Both the position numbers and the translations under genes were made by a program. Shown here in pieces: positions 7,450 through 15,089 of a DNA stretch of 44,525 bases. Positions within the stretch are counted from its first letter, which is position 1. The number at the start of each line of letters is the position of its first letter. The DNA is taken from contig JAKEFB010000134.1 of NCBI GenBank assembly GCA_022616275.1, positions 1 to 44,525 on the forward strand. Reading direction: 5' to 3'. Under the pieces are notes generated by a model. It was not told the DNA's origin. It did no database searches and saw only the letters and a program-made list of their open reading frames with translations. The stretch is from Chloroflexota bacterium (lineage in GTDB: Bacteria > Chloroflexota > Anaerolineae > Promineifilales > Promineifilaceae).

Positions 7450-8862
7450 CTAACTCCCATACCCTTCAATACCGGCGAACGCCTCTCGCTCCAGGTCCTT
7501 CTGGAACATCGCCCGCCCTATCTCGCCCCGTAGCCGGCGTACCTCCCGCAGGCCCATCGCCCCCATCACCTCCAGGAGTTGGTCGCGCCAGGCCGCCGTC
7601 AGGTTCTTCAGCCGCTGCACGCCCCAGGCCACGTCCAGCCCGGCCGGCAACTGGCAATGGTCGTCGTGGCGGTGCGTGAACTCACCATTGAAACGGGCCT
7701 GCAAAGCCACCAGCAATGGCGTATCCAGCGCCACGGCGTCCAGCCCGGCAATAATCGCCTTGGGCACATGCTCGGCCGCAACAACGCCGCCGCTGCCCAG
7801 CAGCGTTACCTCGTCTCGCCGGCCGGCCTGCACAAACGTCTTGTGCGCCGCCCGGATCAGGTCAAAGACAAAAGCGCCGTCCCGGCCCCGGCCGTGATAA
7901 TTGGCCGTCAGGTGGAAAACGCGTACCCCGGCCTCGGCGTAGCGCAGCAGCTCCTCCCCGGCCGTAAAATCCAGGCGCAGGCACACCGTCACCCCGGCCA
8001 TAGTGCGGCTGATGGCCTCGTAAAGCTGCTCGTCCCAACCATCCATCACCACCATCTTCGGTTTGAAAGGCAAAGAGATCAGCCGCCGGGCCTCGGCCGG
8101 CGTGAAAAGGGGCGCCAGGTGCGGGCCGCGCAACTGGTTGGCCAGGATCGCCTCAACCGGCAAAATAGCCAGGCTGCCAATCTCCCCGGCCGCCTCGGCC
8201 ATGACCCGGTACAGGGTTGGCGTGGCCACCGCTGGCGCTGGCGCGTCAAACAGGAGGGGCAGCGGAATCGTGAACGTTTGCGGCGTCTTTCCGGCCGCTT
8301 CCCCCCGCTCGTCAAAAACCAGAAAATTCAGCCTGCTGCCAATGTCTACCACCGTCGAGATAAACTCTCGGCCGTGAATGCCATCACGGGTCGGCCGGAC
8401 AATCTCCGACATATCCGTCCACATGCCGTCCCAGCCCTCCCCGCCAAAGCGGCCCCGGTAGCCGGCCCCCTTCACCGGGATCCGGCCCGACTCTGCTTCG
8501 TAGGCAACAGCATTCACGTGGCGGAACGTAAAGTAAGAATCGCCCAGCCGCTGCCGCTCCGGGTTGGGCTCGACCCGGACCCACTCCGGGTACTGCGTCG
8601 TACAACGCAGGCAGCCGACACATTTTTCCGAGCGCGGCATAAACCCGCCCACCGGCCCGGAAAAGACCCCGTACAGGCACGGCCGGCTGAGCATCACTTC
8701 CACGTCGCCCCGGTAATGGATCAACTCGCTCAACAGCAACCGGGCCAGCCCCACCCGGCTAACCTTGACCTTGAAACGGCTGGGCCAGGCAACAATGTCC
8801 GGCGCTGTTTTCGTTTCAATGTGGTAGCGGTGGTAACCATCAGAAACGGACAAATTATTCAT
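7450..8862 (-). CDS. Ferredoxin-domain protein with a glutamate-synthase-related FMN barrel
   Basis: 470 residues from ATG 8862. A longer frame to 8982 would run through the leader terminator and is rejected as the start. The N-terminal part carries CVGCLRC near residues 78-86 and an additional Cys near 60, suggesting an Fe-S cluster of ferredoxin type. The remainder looks like a TIM-barrel oxidoreductase related to the GltB FMN domain, ending with LLGSGGVVAAEHVPKAIIAGLDAVALD and a C-terminal tail resembling that of the next gene. It appears to be a diverged paralogue of its neighbour. It is the first gene of the operon and is tightly coupled to the FMN-domain gene (stop TAG, one base, ATG). 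An electron-input role for the glutamate synthase complex is a reasonable inference. The exact substrate is not known to me. Confidence 0.82.
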   Translation of the reverse strand: MNNLSVSDGYHRYHIETKTAPDIVAWPSRFKVKVSRVGLARLLLSELIHYRGDVEVMLSRPCLYGVFSGPVGGFMPRSEKCVGCLRCTTQYPEWVRVEPNPERQRLGDSYFTFRHVNAVAYEAESGRIPVKGAGYRGRFGGEGWDGMWTDMSEIVRPTRDGIHGREFISTVVDIGSRLNFLVFDERGEAAGKTPQTFTIPLPLLFDAPAPAVATPTLYRVMAEAAGEIGSLAILPVEAILANQLRGPHLAPLFTPAEARRLISLPFKPKMVVMDGWDEQLYEAISRTMAGVTVCLRLDFTAGEELLRYAEAGVRVFHLTANYHGRGRDGAFVFDLIRAAHKTFVQAGRRDEVTLLGSGGVVAAEHVPKAIIAGLDAVALDTPLLVALQARFNGEFTHRHDDHCQLPAGLDVAWGVQRLKNLTAAWRDQLLEVMGAMGLREVRRLRGEIGRAMFQKDLEREAFAGIEGYGS

Positions 8863-9301
8863 CTTTTTACTCTTAAACAAAAAAGCACGCCTTTGGCGTG
8901 CCACTTCATTTTTGATTTCAGGTACGCCCTCCAGCTTCAGAACACCGGCAACGATTCCAGTTGCCTGCGACCACCACAGCACGCTTTGTCGGCCGGTTAC
9001 CCGGGCCGCTTTAACATGCCGCTTGTTCTGGAGGGAAACTCAGGGCGTAGTCACCCTGGGAGGCATCCGCTGATCTCTCGATTTTCCAAACCTTAGGGGC
9101 AAGGCCCCTAAGGTCGTTAGCTCCACTTTGCAGTGAAGAACCTCCAACCTCGTCAACCTGGCCTGGCGGCCAGGTCCATGCGCTTTGAATCCCTGCTGGT
9201 AACTGTTTAATCTGGCTGTAGCCGGTCTCCGACTATGGCTGGCTTCAAGCCACGGCCACGTGAGGAACAGTTACCCCTGCTATTCAATTGTTGCCCTATA
9301 A
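8863..9301 (-). promoter_or_regulatory. Long structured 5' leader of the glutamate synthase operon (attenuator or riboswitch-like)
   Basis: About 440 bases separate the predicted transcription start near 9301 from ATG 8862. On the minus strand a long stem is visible: plus positions 9185-9190 pair with 9282-9287, and 9198-9207 pair with 9266-9275. Between the two helices lies a near-symmetric internal loop with the same bases on both sides. Inside is the small hairpin TAGTCGG-AGA-CCGGCTA. A perfect ten-base-pair hairpin lies at 9091-9113. The leader ends in an intrinsic terminator at 8879-8901, only 17 bases before the start codon. The terminal part AAGTGGCACGCC vaguely resembles a T-box. The full T-box consensus is not met, so the class remains open. 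Confidence 0.6.
8879..8901 (-). terminator. Rho-independent terminator in the leader, upstream of the glutamate synthase operon
   Basis: On the minus strand GCACGCC-AAA-GGCGTGC forms a seven-base-pair stem followed by TTTTTT. It lies between the promoter at 9308-9336 and the first gene, so it must be read through or prevented for expression. This is the usual arrangement of transcription attenuation. Confidence 0.78.
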
Positions 9302-9307
9302 CCTGCG

Positions 9308-9336
9308 ATTGTAAGACTTGGTCGGAAAAAAATCAA
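9308..9336 (-). promoter_or_regulatory. Sigma-70-type promoter for the glutamate synthase operon
   Basis: On the minus strand TTGATT (plus 9331-9336) and TACAAT (plus 9308-9313) are separated by 17 bases. The predicted start is near 9301. A weaker divergent rightward candidate, TTGGTC with TATACT at 9343-9348 and a 19-base gap, overlaps it and could serve the response regulator gene. Confidence 0.6.
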
Positions 9337-9383
9337 GTAAAATATACTTGGGATACTCCCCCGATGAAACGAGGTCACCTGCC

Positions 9384-9755
9384 ATGAAAACCATTCTCCA
9401 CATTGAAGACAACCCGGCCAATACAATACTCGTCGAGCGCATCCTGGAAGCACACGGTTATCGGGTGGTGCATGCCGCCGATGGCGAATCGGGCATCCAG
9501 GCCGCCCTCGCTTCCGAACCAGACCTGATCCTCATTGACATGGGCCTGCCGGACATTGACGGCCAGACGGTGGTCACGCTACTGAAACAACTCCCCACCC
9601 TCCAGGGCATTCCCCTGGTGGCCATTACCGCCTGGCCGCCGGAGCAGGCTCTGGAAATTGCCCGGCGCTACGGCCTGGCCGGTTGTCTCCTGAAACCAAT
9701 AGACGTCAAAACCTTTCCCCAACAAATTGCGCAGTTTCTAGAAGGTCGCCCGTAA
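9384..9755 (+). CDS. Single-domain response regulator (CheY-like receiver)
   Basis: 123 residues. ATG 9384 begins MKTILHIEDN, the normal start of a receiver domain. An upstream frame from 9318 adds an unlikely tail that overlaps the promoter. The acidic pair is Glu8/Asp9, the phosphoacceptor Asp52 is in LILIDMGLPD, a Thr lies in VAITAWP, and the invariant Lys is in LLKPID. There is no output domain, so it acts by protein contact, as in phosphorelays. No kinase is adjacent. The downstream GNAT gene follows almost without a gap, suggesting co-transcription. Confidence 0.9.
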   Translation: MKTILHIEDNPANTILVERILEAHGYRVVHAADGESGIQAALASEPDLILIDMGLPDIDGQTVVTLLKQLPTLQGIPLVAITAWPPEQALEIARRYGLAGCLLKPIDVKTFPQQIAQFLEGRP

Positions 9756-9768
9756 TGTGCCACGCCTT

Positions 9769-10620
9769 ATGAAACTTGTACCGGCCGACCAATTCACCAT
9801 CGAGCAGCTCACCGAAGCCTACAACCAGACCCGCGAAGATTACATTGTGCCCATGCCCATGAACGTGGCCCGCCTGCGCGAGTACATCCACGTTTACGAC
9901 GTGGCCTTGAATGCTTCCTGCGTGGCCGTCGAAGGAGATGACGTCTTCGGCCTGGGCATGTTGGCTGTTCGCGAGGGCCGTGGCTGGATCACTCGCCTGG
10001 GCGTTTTGCCCACCGGCCGCCGCCGGGGCACCGGCCAGGCCCTGATGGATGGCCTGCTGGCCGGAGCCGCCGCCCGCCGCTTAAAAACCATCTGGCTGGA
10101 AGTCATTCAAGGCAACGAACCCGCCTACCATCTCTTTGTCAACAACGGTTTTACCGAGACCCGCGAGTTAGTCGTCGCCCGCCGGCCGCCCGACCCCCAC
10201 TTCGCCTGGCTACAACCTGGCCAGCGGCCAGAAAGTTGGCCGCGGACTACGACCCTCAGCCACGAAGAAGCCCTGATCCTCCTGGCCCACCGCCGCGACC
10301 GGCCGAACTGGCTCAACGAAACCGAATCCATGCGCAACGTCCGCAACCTCACCGCCCTGGTCGTGGAATTTCAGGACGGCAGCCGGGGCTGGGTCAGCTA
10401 CCACGCCAGCATCATTCAACTGACCCGGATCAATGTCGAAGTGACCACCGGCCGGCCAGACCAGGTCGCCGCGGCCGTTTTGGCCCTCATGCATCAGCGT
10501 CATTCCAGCCAGGACGCCATTCTTGAAAACCTGCCCGCTGCCGACCCCAAATGGCCCGGCTTCCAGCAAGCCGGCTACTTCGCCACCTTCCGCCGCACCG
10601 AAATGGTGAAAGAGTTGTAG
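9769..10620 (+). CDS. GNAT-family N-acetyltransferase
   Basis: 283 residues from ATG 9769. A GTG at 9757, two bases after the previous stop, is an alternative in the same frame. The N-terminal half has the acetyl-CoA loop in RLGVLPTGRRRGTGQALMDG, followed by LEVIQGNEPAYHLFVNNGF, typical of motif A and the following strand-helix of GNAT enzymes. The C-terminal half (about residues 150-280) is less conserved and may be a second, degenerate GNAT-like lobe. The substrate is unknown. It closely follows the receiver gene. Confidence 0.85.
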   Translation: MKLVPADQFTIEQLTEAYNQTREDYIVPMPMNVARLREYIHVYDVALNASCVAVEGDDVFGLGMLAVREGRGWITRLGVLPTGRRRGTGQALMDGLLAGAAARRLKTIWLEVIQGNEPAYHLFVNNGFTETRELVVARRPPDPHFAWLQPGQRPESWPRTTTLSHEEALILLAHRRDRPNWLNETESMRNVRNLTALVVEFQDGSRGWVSYHASIIQLTRINVEVTTGRPDQVAAAVLALMHQRHSSQDAILENLPAADPKWPGFQQAGYFATFRRTEMVKEL

Positions 10621-10694
10621 CCACCCATAAGACCTGCAAACTTTTATCACGCATGACCCGAATGTAACAAATACCGCAAATATTTCTCTAATTG

Positions 10695-10727
10695 ATTCGC
10701 GTCATTCGTCTATTCGCGTGATTCGCG
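10695..10727. repeat. ATTCGCGTC/ATTCGTCT repeat, copy 1
   Basis: A degenerate 8-9-base period of ATTCGCGT units. The 33-base block recurs at 24414-24446 with one difference. It lies in the spacer before the three-module fusion gene. Confidence 0.75.
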
Positions 10728-10782
10728 ATTGACCTTGAGGCAGCCCTTGACACTTAGCTCACAAAAAGCCAAACTTCCAGCT

Positions 10783-13533
10783 ATGAAACCTGTTCCCGCC
10801 TCCTCCCCCCAGCCTTCCGACGTCGCTGCCGCGGCCGCCCGTCTGGCCGGCATCGCCACCTACACCCCGGTCATGACTTCCCGCTCGCTCAACGAGCATA
10901 CCGGCCGGGACGTCTTCCTCAAATGCGAGAACTTCCAGCGTATCGGCGCTTTCAAGTTTCGGGGCGCCTACAACGCCGTCAGCCAGCTTAGTCCGGCCGA
11001 AAAAGCCGCCGGCGTCATCACCCACTCCAGCGGCAACCACGCCCAGGGACTGGCCCTGGCCGCCCGGCTGCTGGGTGTGCAAGCCGTCGTCGTCATGCCT
11101 GAAGACGCCCCGGCCATCAAGCGCGAAGCCACCGCCGCCTACTGCGCTCGCATCATCCCCTGCCAGGCCATCGAACGCGAGGCCGTCACCGGCCGCCTCA
11201 TCGCCGAGCATGGCTACACCCTCGTTCACCCCTTCGACAACGACGACATCATCGCCGGCCAGGGCACCGCCGCCTGGGAGCTGTTCCAGGAAGTGGGCGA
11301 ATTGGACCTGTTGTTTGTCCCCGTGGGCGGCGGCGGGCTGATCAGTGGCTGCGCCCTCGCCGCCGCGTCTCTCTCGCCCCATTGCCGCGTCGTCGGCGTC
11401 GAGCCGGCCCTGGGAGCCGACGCCAACCACTCCTGGCGTTCCGGCGAAATCCACACCCTCGACCACGTGCCGGCTACCATTGCCGACGGCCTGCGCACTC
11501 GCGCCATCGGCCGGCGCAACCTGGCCGTCATGCGCCGCTACGTGTACGACATGACCACCGTCAGCGAGGAAGCGATTATCGAAACCCTCAAATATCTCTG
11601 GCAGCGGTTGAAAATTGTCGTCGAGCCCAGCGCCGCCGTCGCCCTGGCCCCTCTGTTCACCGGCCAGTACCAGGCCCCGGGCCGGCGCGTCGGCATCATC
11701 CTCAGCGGCGGCAACGTGGACATCCTCAACCTGCGCCTGGAAATAGGTCAGGACCAATCACCAGAACCCGCCGCCCGGCCGGCCACCTCCCTCCAGGCGC
11801 CACCCCAGGAACGTTGCCGGGTCCTGGTGTGTGATCCGATTGATGAAGCTGGTCTGGCCATCCTGCGGCAGGCGGCCGACGTTGAGGTACGCGCTGGCCT
11901 TAGCGAAGAAGCCCTCCAGGTCATCGTCGGCCGTTACCATGCCCTGGTCGTCGGTGACGCCACCCGCGTCACCGGCCAGGTCGTCGAAGAGGGCTACCGG
12001 CTGCGGGTCATCGGCTGCGTTGGCAGTCGGCTGGACAACATAGACGTCAGTGCTGCCCGTGCCCTGGGTGTTGAGGTCAGCTACAGCCCCAGCAGCAACG
12101 CCGTGGCCATCGCCGAACACACCCTCAGCCTGATGCTCACCCTGGCCGCCCGGGCCGCCCAGGAACAAGATCACCCGGCCGGCAGCGGGCTGGCCGGCAA
12201 GACCCTGGGGCTCATTGGCTTCGGCCGGATCGGCCGGCAGGTGGCCCAGCGCGCTCTGGCCTTTGATATGCGCGTCCTGGTCAACCAGCCCCGCTTGACT
12301 CCCGAGCTGGCCCTGGCCGCCGGCGTCGCGGTCACCGACCTCCCCGATTTACTGCGTGAAGCTGATTTCGTCAGCCTTCATGTCCCTTTCAAAGCCGAAA
12401 CGGAAACCTTGATCGGCCCGGCCGAGCTGGCCCTGATGAAACCCACCGCCTTCCTGATCAACACCGCCCACACCGACCTGGTTAACGACACCGCCCTCCT
12501 GGAAGCCCTGGACAACCACCGGCTGGCCGGGGCCGCCCTGGCCACCTTTGCCCCCAAGGTCCAGGGCAGCGAAATCCGGCCCGCGGCCGCCCTGCGCCAG
12601 CACCCCCACGTCATTGCCGCCAGCCACGTCACTGCCTTCCGCGACGACCGCTCCCAGGAAGCGGCCGTGGCCGTAGCCCGCCAGGTTGTGGCTATTCTCC
12701 ATACCAAACAGCCCAGCGAGACCCTTTCCCTGGAAGTGGTCCCCATTGAACAGGTGCTCCCCCACGAGCAAATTGACGACAAACGCGTCGCCCGGCTAAT
12801 GGACCGCCTGGAAGAAGACGGCCGCCTGGTCAACCCGCCGGTCGTCACCTACTGGGACGGCAAATACATCGTCCTCGACGGCGCGACCCGTTTTACTGCC
12901 CTCCAGCGCCTGGGCTATCCCTACGTTATCGTCCAGGTCGTCCCGGCCCACAGCCAGGAGTTTGCCCTCCACACCTGGTATCACGCCATCTCCAGCGAGC
13001 GGCCGGTCACCGGGCTGTTTGACCACCTGCGCCAGATCAACGGCCTGACCCTGACCCCCCTGCCGGCCGGCCAGATCCAGACCGCCTTCAGCGAAAAAGA
13101 CGCCCTCTGCTACTTCCTCGACCGCGAGGGTAATGCCACCCTGGCCCAGGCCCAACCCGGCGCCGACCGGCTGGCCGTTATGAATACCCTCGTCGCCGCC
13201 TACACTGGGTGGGGTAGCGTCGAGCGCACGCTGCTCACCGACCTCGGCCGGCTGTTGGGCCAGTTCCCCGACATGGTCGCCGTCGCCGTCTTCCCCCAGT
13301 TCAGGCCCGAGACCGTCTTCGACGTTGCCAGTCGGAGCGAGCTGCTGCCGGCCGGCCTGACCCGCTTCGTCATCCCCGGCCGCATCCTCCGCCTCAACGC
13401 CGACCTGGCCCGCCTCAAGCAAGACGAGCCCCTGGCTGCCAAACGCGCCTGGTTCAACCACTTCCTCGAAGACAAGCTCGCCCGCAGCCGCCTCCGCTAT
13501 TACCAGGAACCGGTCATCCTCCTGGATGAATAA
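10783..13533 (+). CDS. Three-module fusion: PLP serine/threonine dehydratase-like, PGDH-like NAD-binding, ParB-like domain
   Basis: 916 residues from ATG 10783; a TTG at 10729 could add 18. Residues about 13-325 form a fold-type-II PLP enzyme (threonine/serine dehydratase or serine racemase type) with Lys58 in FKFRGAYNA, SSGNHAQG and the glycine loop PVGGGGLISG, all intact. Residues about 345-640 resemble D-3-phosphoglycerate dehydrogenase, with an intact NAD loop LGLIGFGRIG near 476. However, the expected catalytic Arg is His (NTAHTD in place of NxARG), the catalytic Glu is lost (TFAPKV in place of xFxxEP), and the phosphate-binding Arg is Gly; the His survives (ASHVTAF). From about 652 to 725 comes a ParB-like domain with VLDGATRFTAL, comparable to the fold of the free-serine kinases SerK/SbnI, then an uncharacterised tail to 916. 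The parts point to serine metabolism or sensing. This is inference. Confidence 0.85.
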   Translation: MKPVPASSPQPSDVAAAAARLAGIATYTPVMTSRSLNEHTGRDVFLKCENFQRIGAFKFRGAYNAVSQLSPAEKAAGVITHSSGNHAQGLALAARLLGVQAVVVMPEDAPAIKREATAAYCARIIPCQAIEREAVTGRLIAEHGYTLVHPFDNDDIIAGQGTAAWELFQEVGELDLLFVPVGGGGLISGCALAAASLSPHCRVVGVEPALGADANHSWRSGEIHTLDHVPATIADGLRTRAIGRRNLAVMRRYVYDMTTVSEEAIIETLKYLWQRLKIVVEPSAAVALAPLFTGQYQAPGRRVGIILSGGNVDILNLRLEIGQDQSPEPAARPATSLQAPPQERCRVLVCDPIDEAGLAILRQAADVEVRAGLSEEALQVIVGRYHALVVGDATRVTGQVVEEGYRLRVIGCVGSRLDNIDVSAARALGVEVSYSPSSNAVAIAEHTLSLMLTLAARAAQEQDHPAGSGLAGKTLGLIGFGRIGRQVAQRALAFDMRVLVNQPRLTPELALAAGVAVTDLPDLLREADFVSLHVPFKAETETLIGPAELALMKPTAFLINTAHTDLVNDTALLEALDNHRLAGAALATFAPKVQGSEIRPAAALRQHPHVIAASHVTAFRDDRSQEAAVAVARQVVAILHTKQPSETLSLEVVPIEQVLPHEQIDDKRVARLMDRLEEDGRLVNPPVVTYWDGKYIVLDGATRFTALQRLGYPYVIVQVVPAHSQEFALHTWYHAISSERPVTGLFDHLRQINGLTLTPLPAGQIQTAFSEKDALCYFLDREGNATLAQAQPGADRLAVMNTLVAAYTGWGSVERTLLTDLGRLLGQFPDMVAVAVFPQFRPETVFDVASRSELLPAGLTRFVIPGRILRLNADLARLKQDEPLAAKRAWFNHFLEDKLARSRLRYYQEPVILLDE

Positions 13534-13536
13534 CCA

Positions 13537-14082
13537 ATGATCAAACCTCAGCAAGATACACATGGACATGTCGAGCCCAAGGCCAGCCGCCCCTACATGC
13601 CTGACTACGGTATTCTCGACGCTCAGAGCGGCCAGGGATTACTTCCTTGGAGTTGGGCAACCGAGCGTCTGGCGCGTGCTCTCAATTACTGGATAGCGAC
13701 AACACGGCCGGATGGACAGCCGCACATGACACCTGTGTGGGGCGTCTGGCTGGACGACACCTTCTACTTCAGCACGGGCCGCCGTTCGCGGAAGGCACGT
13801 AATCTGGCAGTCAATCCACGATGCGTCGTCTGCCCCGAACACGCGGACGATCCGGTCATCTTGGAAGGTGTTGCCGAGAGGGTTACTAATCCTGCACTGC
13901 TCAGGCAAGTTGCAGACGCCTTCAGCCAGAAGTATCAGTGGAGTATGGAGCCAACCCAGGAAGGGGTACATGATGAGCACGGGAACGAGGGACCGGTCTT
14001 TGCCATTCACCCCCAGGTCGCATTTGCCTTTAGTGACGACCTTGTTGGCAGTGCAACTCGCTGGATCTTCAGTGAGGACTAA
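13537..14082 (+). CDS. Pyridoxamine 5'-phosphate oxidase-like flavin/F420 split-barrel protein
   Basis: 181 residues. ATG is three bases after the stop of the fusion gene, so the two are probably co-transcribed. The core WIATTRPDGQPHMTPVWGVWLDDTFYFST, broken here by position at about 49-78, followed by GRRSRKARNLAVNP, is typical of the PNPOx-like split beta-barrel family that binds FMN or F420. The C-terminal FAIHPQVAFAF is also typical. The substrate is unknown. The base composition is slightly less GC-rich than in the neighbours. Confidence 0.85.
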   Translation: MIKPQQDTHGHVEPKASRPYMPDYGILDAQSGQGLLPWSWATERLARALNYWIATTRPDGQPHMTPVWGVWLDDTFYFSTGRRSRKARNLAVNPRCVVCPEHADDPVILEGVAERVTNPALLRQVADAFSQKYQWSMEPTQEGVHDEHGNEGPVFAIHPQVAFAFSDDLVGSATRWIFSED

Positions 14083-14121
14083 CCTGTTTTCCTATTTTCA
14101 CAAATTGGTCCTCATAAAGGC

Positions 14122-14151
14122 TTGACATGCTCCCCACCTTTATGCTACAGT
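14122..14151 (+). promoter_or_regulatory. Sigma-70-type promoter with extended minus-10
   Basis: TTGACA at 14122-14127 and TACAGT at 14146-14151 are separated by 18 bases. TGC precedes the minus-10, giving an extended minus-10 element. It is one of the best promoter matches in the window and drives the short unit ending at the terminator at 14314-14358. Confidence 0.7.
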
Positions 14152-14156
14152 GTCCG

Positions 14157-14356
14157 CTGGCATAAGAAGCCTCATTCAGGATTTTGGAGATGCAGATGAT
14201 TTTCGGCAACCGGATTCGTCACAACAAGAACACCCGCATTGGCGTGGGTTCGGCCGTGCCTTGCCGTAATGCGTCTGCTGCCTGGAACTGATTTGACATA
14301 AATTAGCAGCTTCAAGGGCCGCAGCGCACCACCAGATGCCTGTGGCCCTTTTCTTT
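14157..14356 (+). ncRNA. Putative structured small RNA of about 200 nt (6S-like rod architecture)
   Basis: The unit has its own promoter and terminator and no convincing gene. It folds on paper as a rod. GCTG (14156-14159) pairs with CAGC (14307-14310), then comes a large opposing bubble. TTCAGG then pairs with CCTGGA, and GCAGA with TCTGC, followed by a seven-by-seven internal loop, CGGCAA with TTGCCG, and an apical hairpin near ACCCGC-ATTG-GCGTGGGT. A closing stem, central bubble and long terminal arm are the layout of 6S RNA, the RNA-polymerase-binding regulator. Sequence identity with known 6S RNA cannot be judged here. A 31-codon frame inside (14196-14291) leaves a leader-peptide reading open. 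Confidence 0.5.
14196..14291 (+). CDS. Possible 31-residue leader peptide inside the small transcript
   Basis: ATG 14196 (with another in-frame ATG at 14190) follows GGAG by six bases and stays open to TGA at 14289-14291. The peptide is basic in its first half (NRIRHNKNTR) and resembles nothing known to me. It competes with the structured-RNA reading of the same transcript. Confidence 0.22.
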   Translation: MIFGNRIRHNKNTRIGVGSAVPCRNASAAWN

Positions 14357-14358
14357 TC
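14314..14358 (+). terminator. Rho-independent terminator of the small transcript
   Basis: AAGGGCC (14314-14320) pairs with GGCCCTT (14344-14350). CAG/CTG extends the stem across a single mismatch. It is followed by TTCTTTTC. It separates the small unit from the downstream HAD operon. Confidence 0.75.
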
Positions 14359-14404
14359 CCCCTCTTTCCCCCTCGACAAAAGGACGCAGGCCACCTGGTA
14401 CGGT

Positions 14405-14462
14405 GGTACTTGAGTAATTACCTAATTACTCAAGTACCCAATGACCCAATTACCTACCGGAG
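14405..14462. repeat. AATTACT octamer repeat with a 15-base-pair inverted repeat
   Basis: GGTACTTGAGTAATT at 14405-14419 is inverted exactly at 14424-14438 around a four-base loop. Octamers CAAGTACC, CAATGACC and CAATTACC follow. The repeat ends directly at the GGAGG of the HAD gene. Confidence 0.8.
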
Positions 14463-14468
14463 GTCTTG

Positions 14469-15089
14469 ATGATCCATGCAGTCATTTTCGACGTGGGCGG
14501 CGTTCTCGTCCGCACCCCCGACCGCCGCCACCGCCGCCAGTGGGAAGAGCGGCTCGGCCTGGCCGATCGGGAAACCGAAGTGATCGTCTTCAGTGGCGAA
14601 ATGGGTACCCGCGCCCAAGGCGGTGAAATTACCAGCGATCAGTTGTGGCAGTGGGTCGGCCGGCGATTAGCCTTGTCACCCGAAGAACTGGCCAACTTCC
14701 GTCGCGATTTTTGGGCCGGCGACGTATTAGACGAAGGGCTGATAGCTTACATCCGCTCGCTCCGGCCGCGCTACCAGACGGCTATCATCAGCAACGCCAC
14801 CGACAACCTGCGTCGCAACCTGACCGAGTTTTTCGCCATTGCCGATGCCTTTGACCTGATCGTCTGTTCGGCCGAAGAAAAGCTGATGAAGCCCAACCCC
14901 CAAATCTACCGGCTAACGCTCGAACGGTTGGGCCGCGAACCGGCCGAGGCGGTCTTCATTGACGACAGCGCCGACAACGTCGCCGCCGCCCGCCACGTCG
15001 GCATGATTGCCATTCACTTCAGCCCGTCCCTGGACCTCCCGGCCGAACTCGCCCGCCTCGGCGTCGTCCCAATAACCAATAACCAATAA
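14469..15089 (+). CDS. HAD-superfamily hydrolase
   Basis: 206 residues. ATG 14469 is five bases after GGAGG; the TTG three bases earlier is less likely. Motif I is FDVGGVLV, where the second aspartate position is Gly, as in several HAD subfamilies with DxGGV. Motif II is in AIISNATDN, the motif III Lys is in EEKLMKPNPQIY, and motif IV is VFIDDSADNVAAA. The cap is helical (subfamily I). Likely a small-molecule phosphatase or related hydrolase. The last residues (PITNNQ) and the stop are encoded by the following repeat. First gene of a four-gene operon with a GNAT and an ABC transporter. Confidence 0.9.
   Translation: MIHAVIFDVGGVLVRTPDRRHRRQWEERLGLADRETEVIVFSGEMGTRAQGGEITSDQLWQWVGRRLALSPEELANFRRDFWAGDVLDEGLIAYIRSLRPRYQTAIISNATDNLRRNLTEFFAIADAFDLIVCSAEEKLMKPNPQIYRLTLERLGREPAEAVFIDDSADNVAAARHVGMIAIHFSPSLDLPAELARLGVVPITNNQ

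Noticed and set aside
8881-8930. Definite T-box call
   Set aside because: AAGTGGCAC and the overlapping terminator are suggestive, but one consensus C is missing and no specifier-loop stem could be shown, so only a generic attenuator is annotated.
8863-8982. Upstream extension of the ferredoxin/FMN-barrel gene to 8982
   Set aside because: It would translate the terminator stem and T-tract; ATG 8862 lies immediately after them and begins a sensible protein.
7579-9096. 505-codon plus-strand open frame
   Set aside because: It is a mirror of the ferredoxin/FMN-barrel gene and runs through the leader; the protein has no recognisable fold.
9185-9290. Cobalamin riboswitch on the minus strand
   Set aside because: The piece AGTCGGAGACCGGCTAC resembles a B12 box, but the enclosed region is only about 55 bases, it forms its own hairpin, and the other conserved core parts are absent.
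14230-14260. tRNA-like GGGTTCGGCC sequence
   Set aside because: No cloverleaf could be formed around it; it belongs to the apical part of the small RNA.
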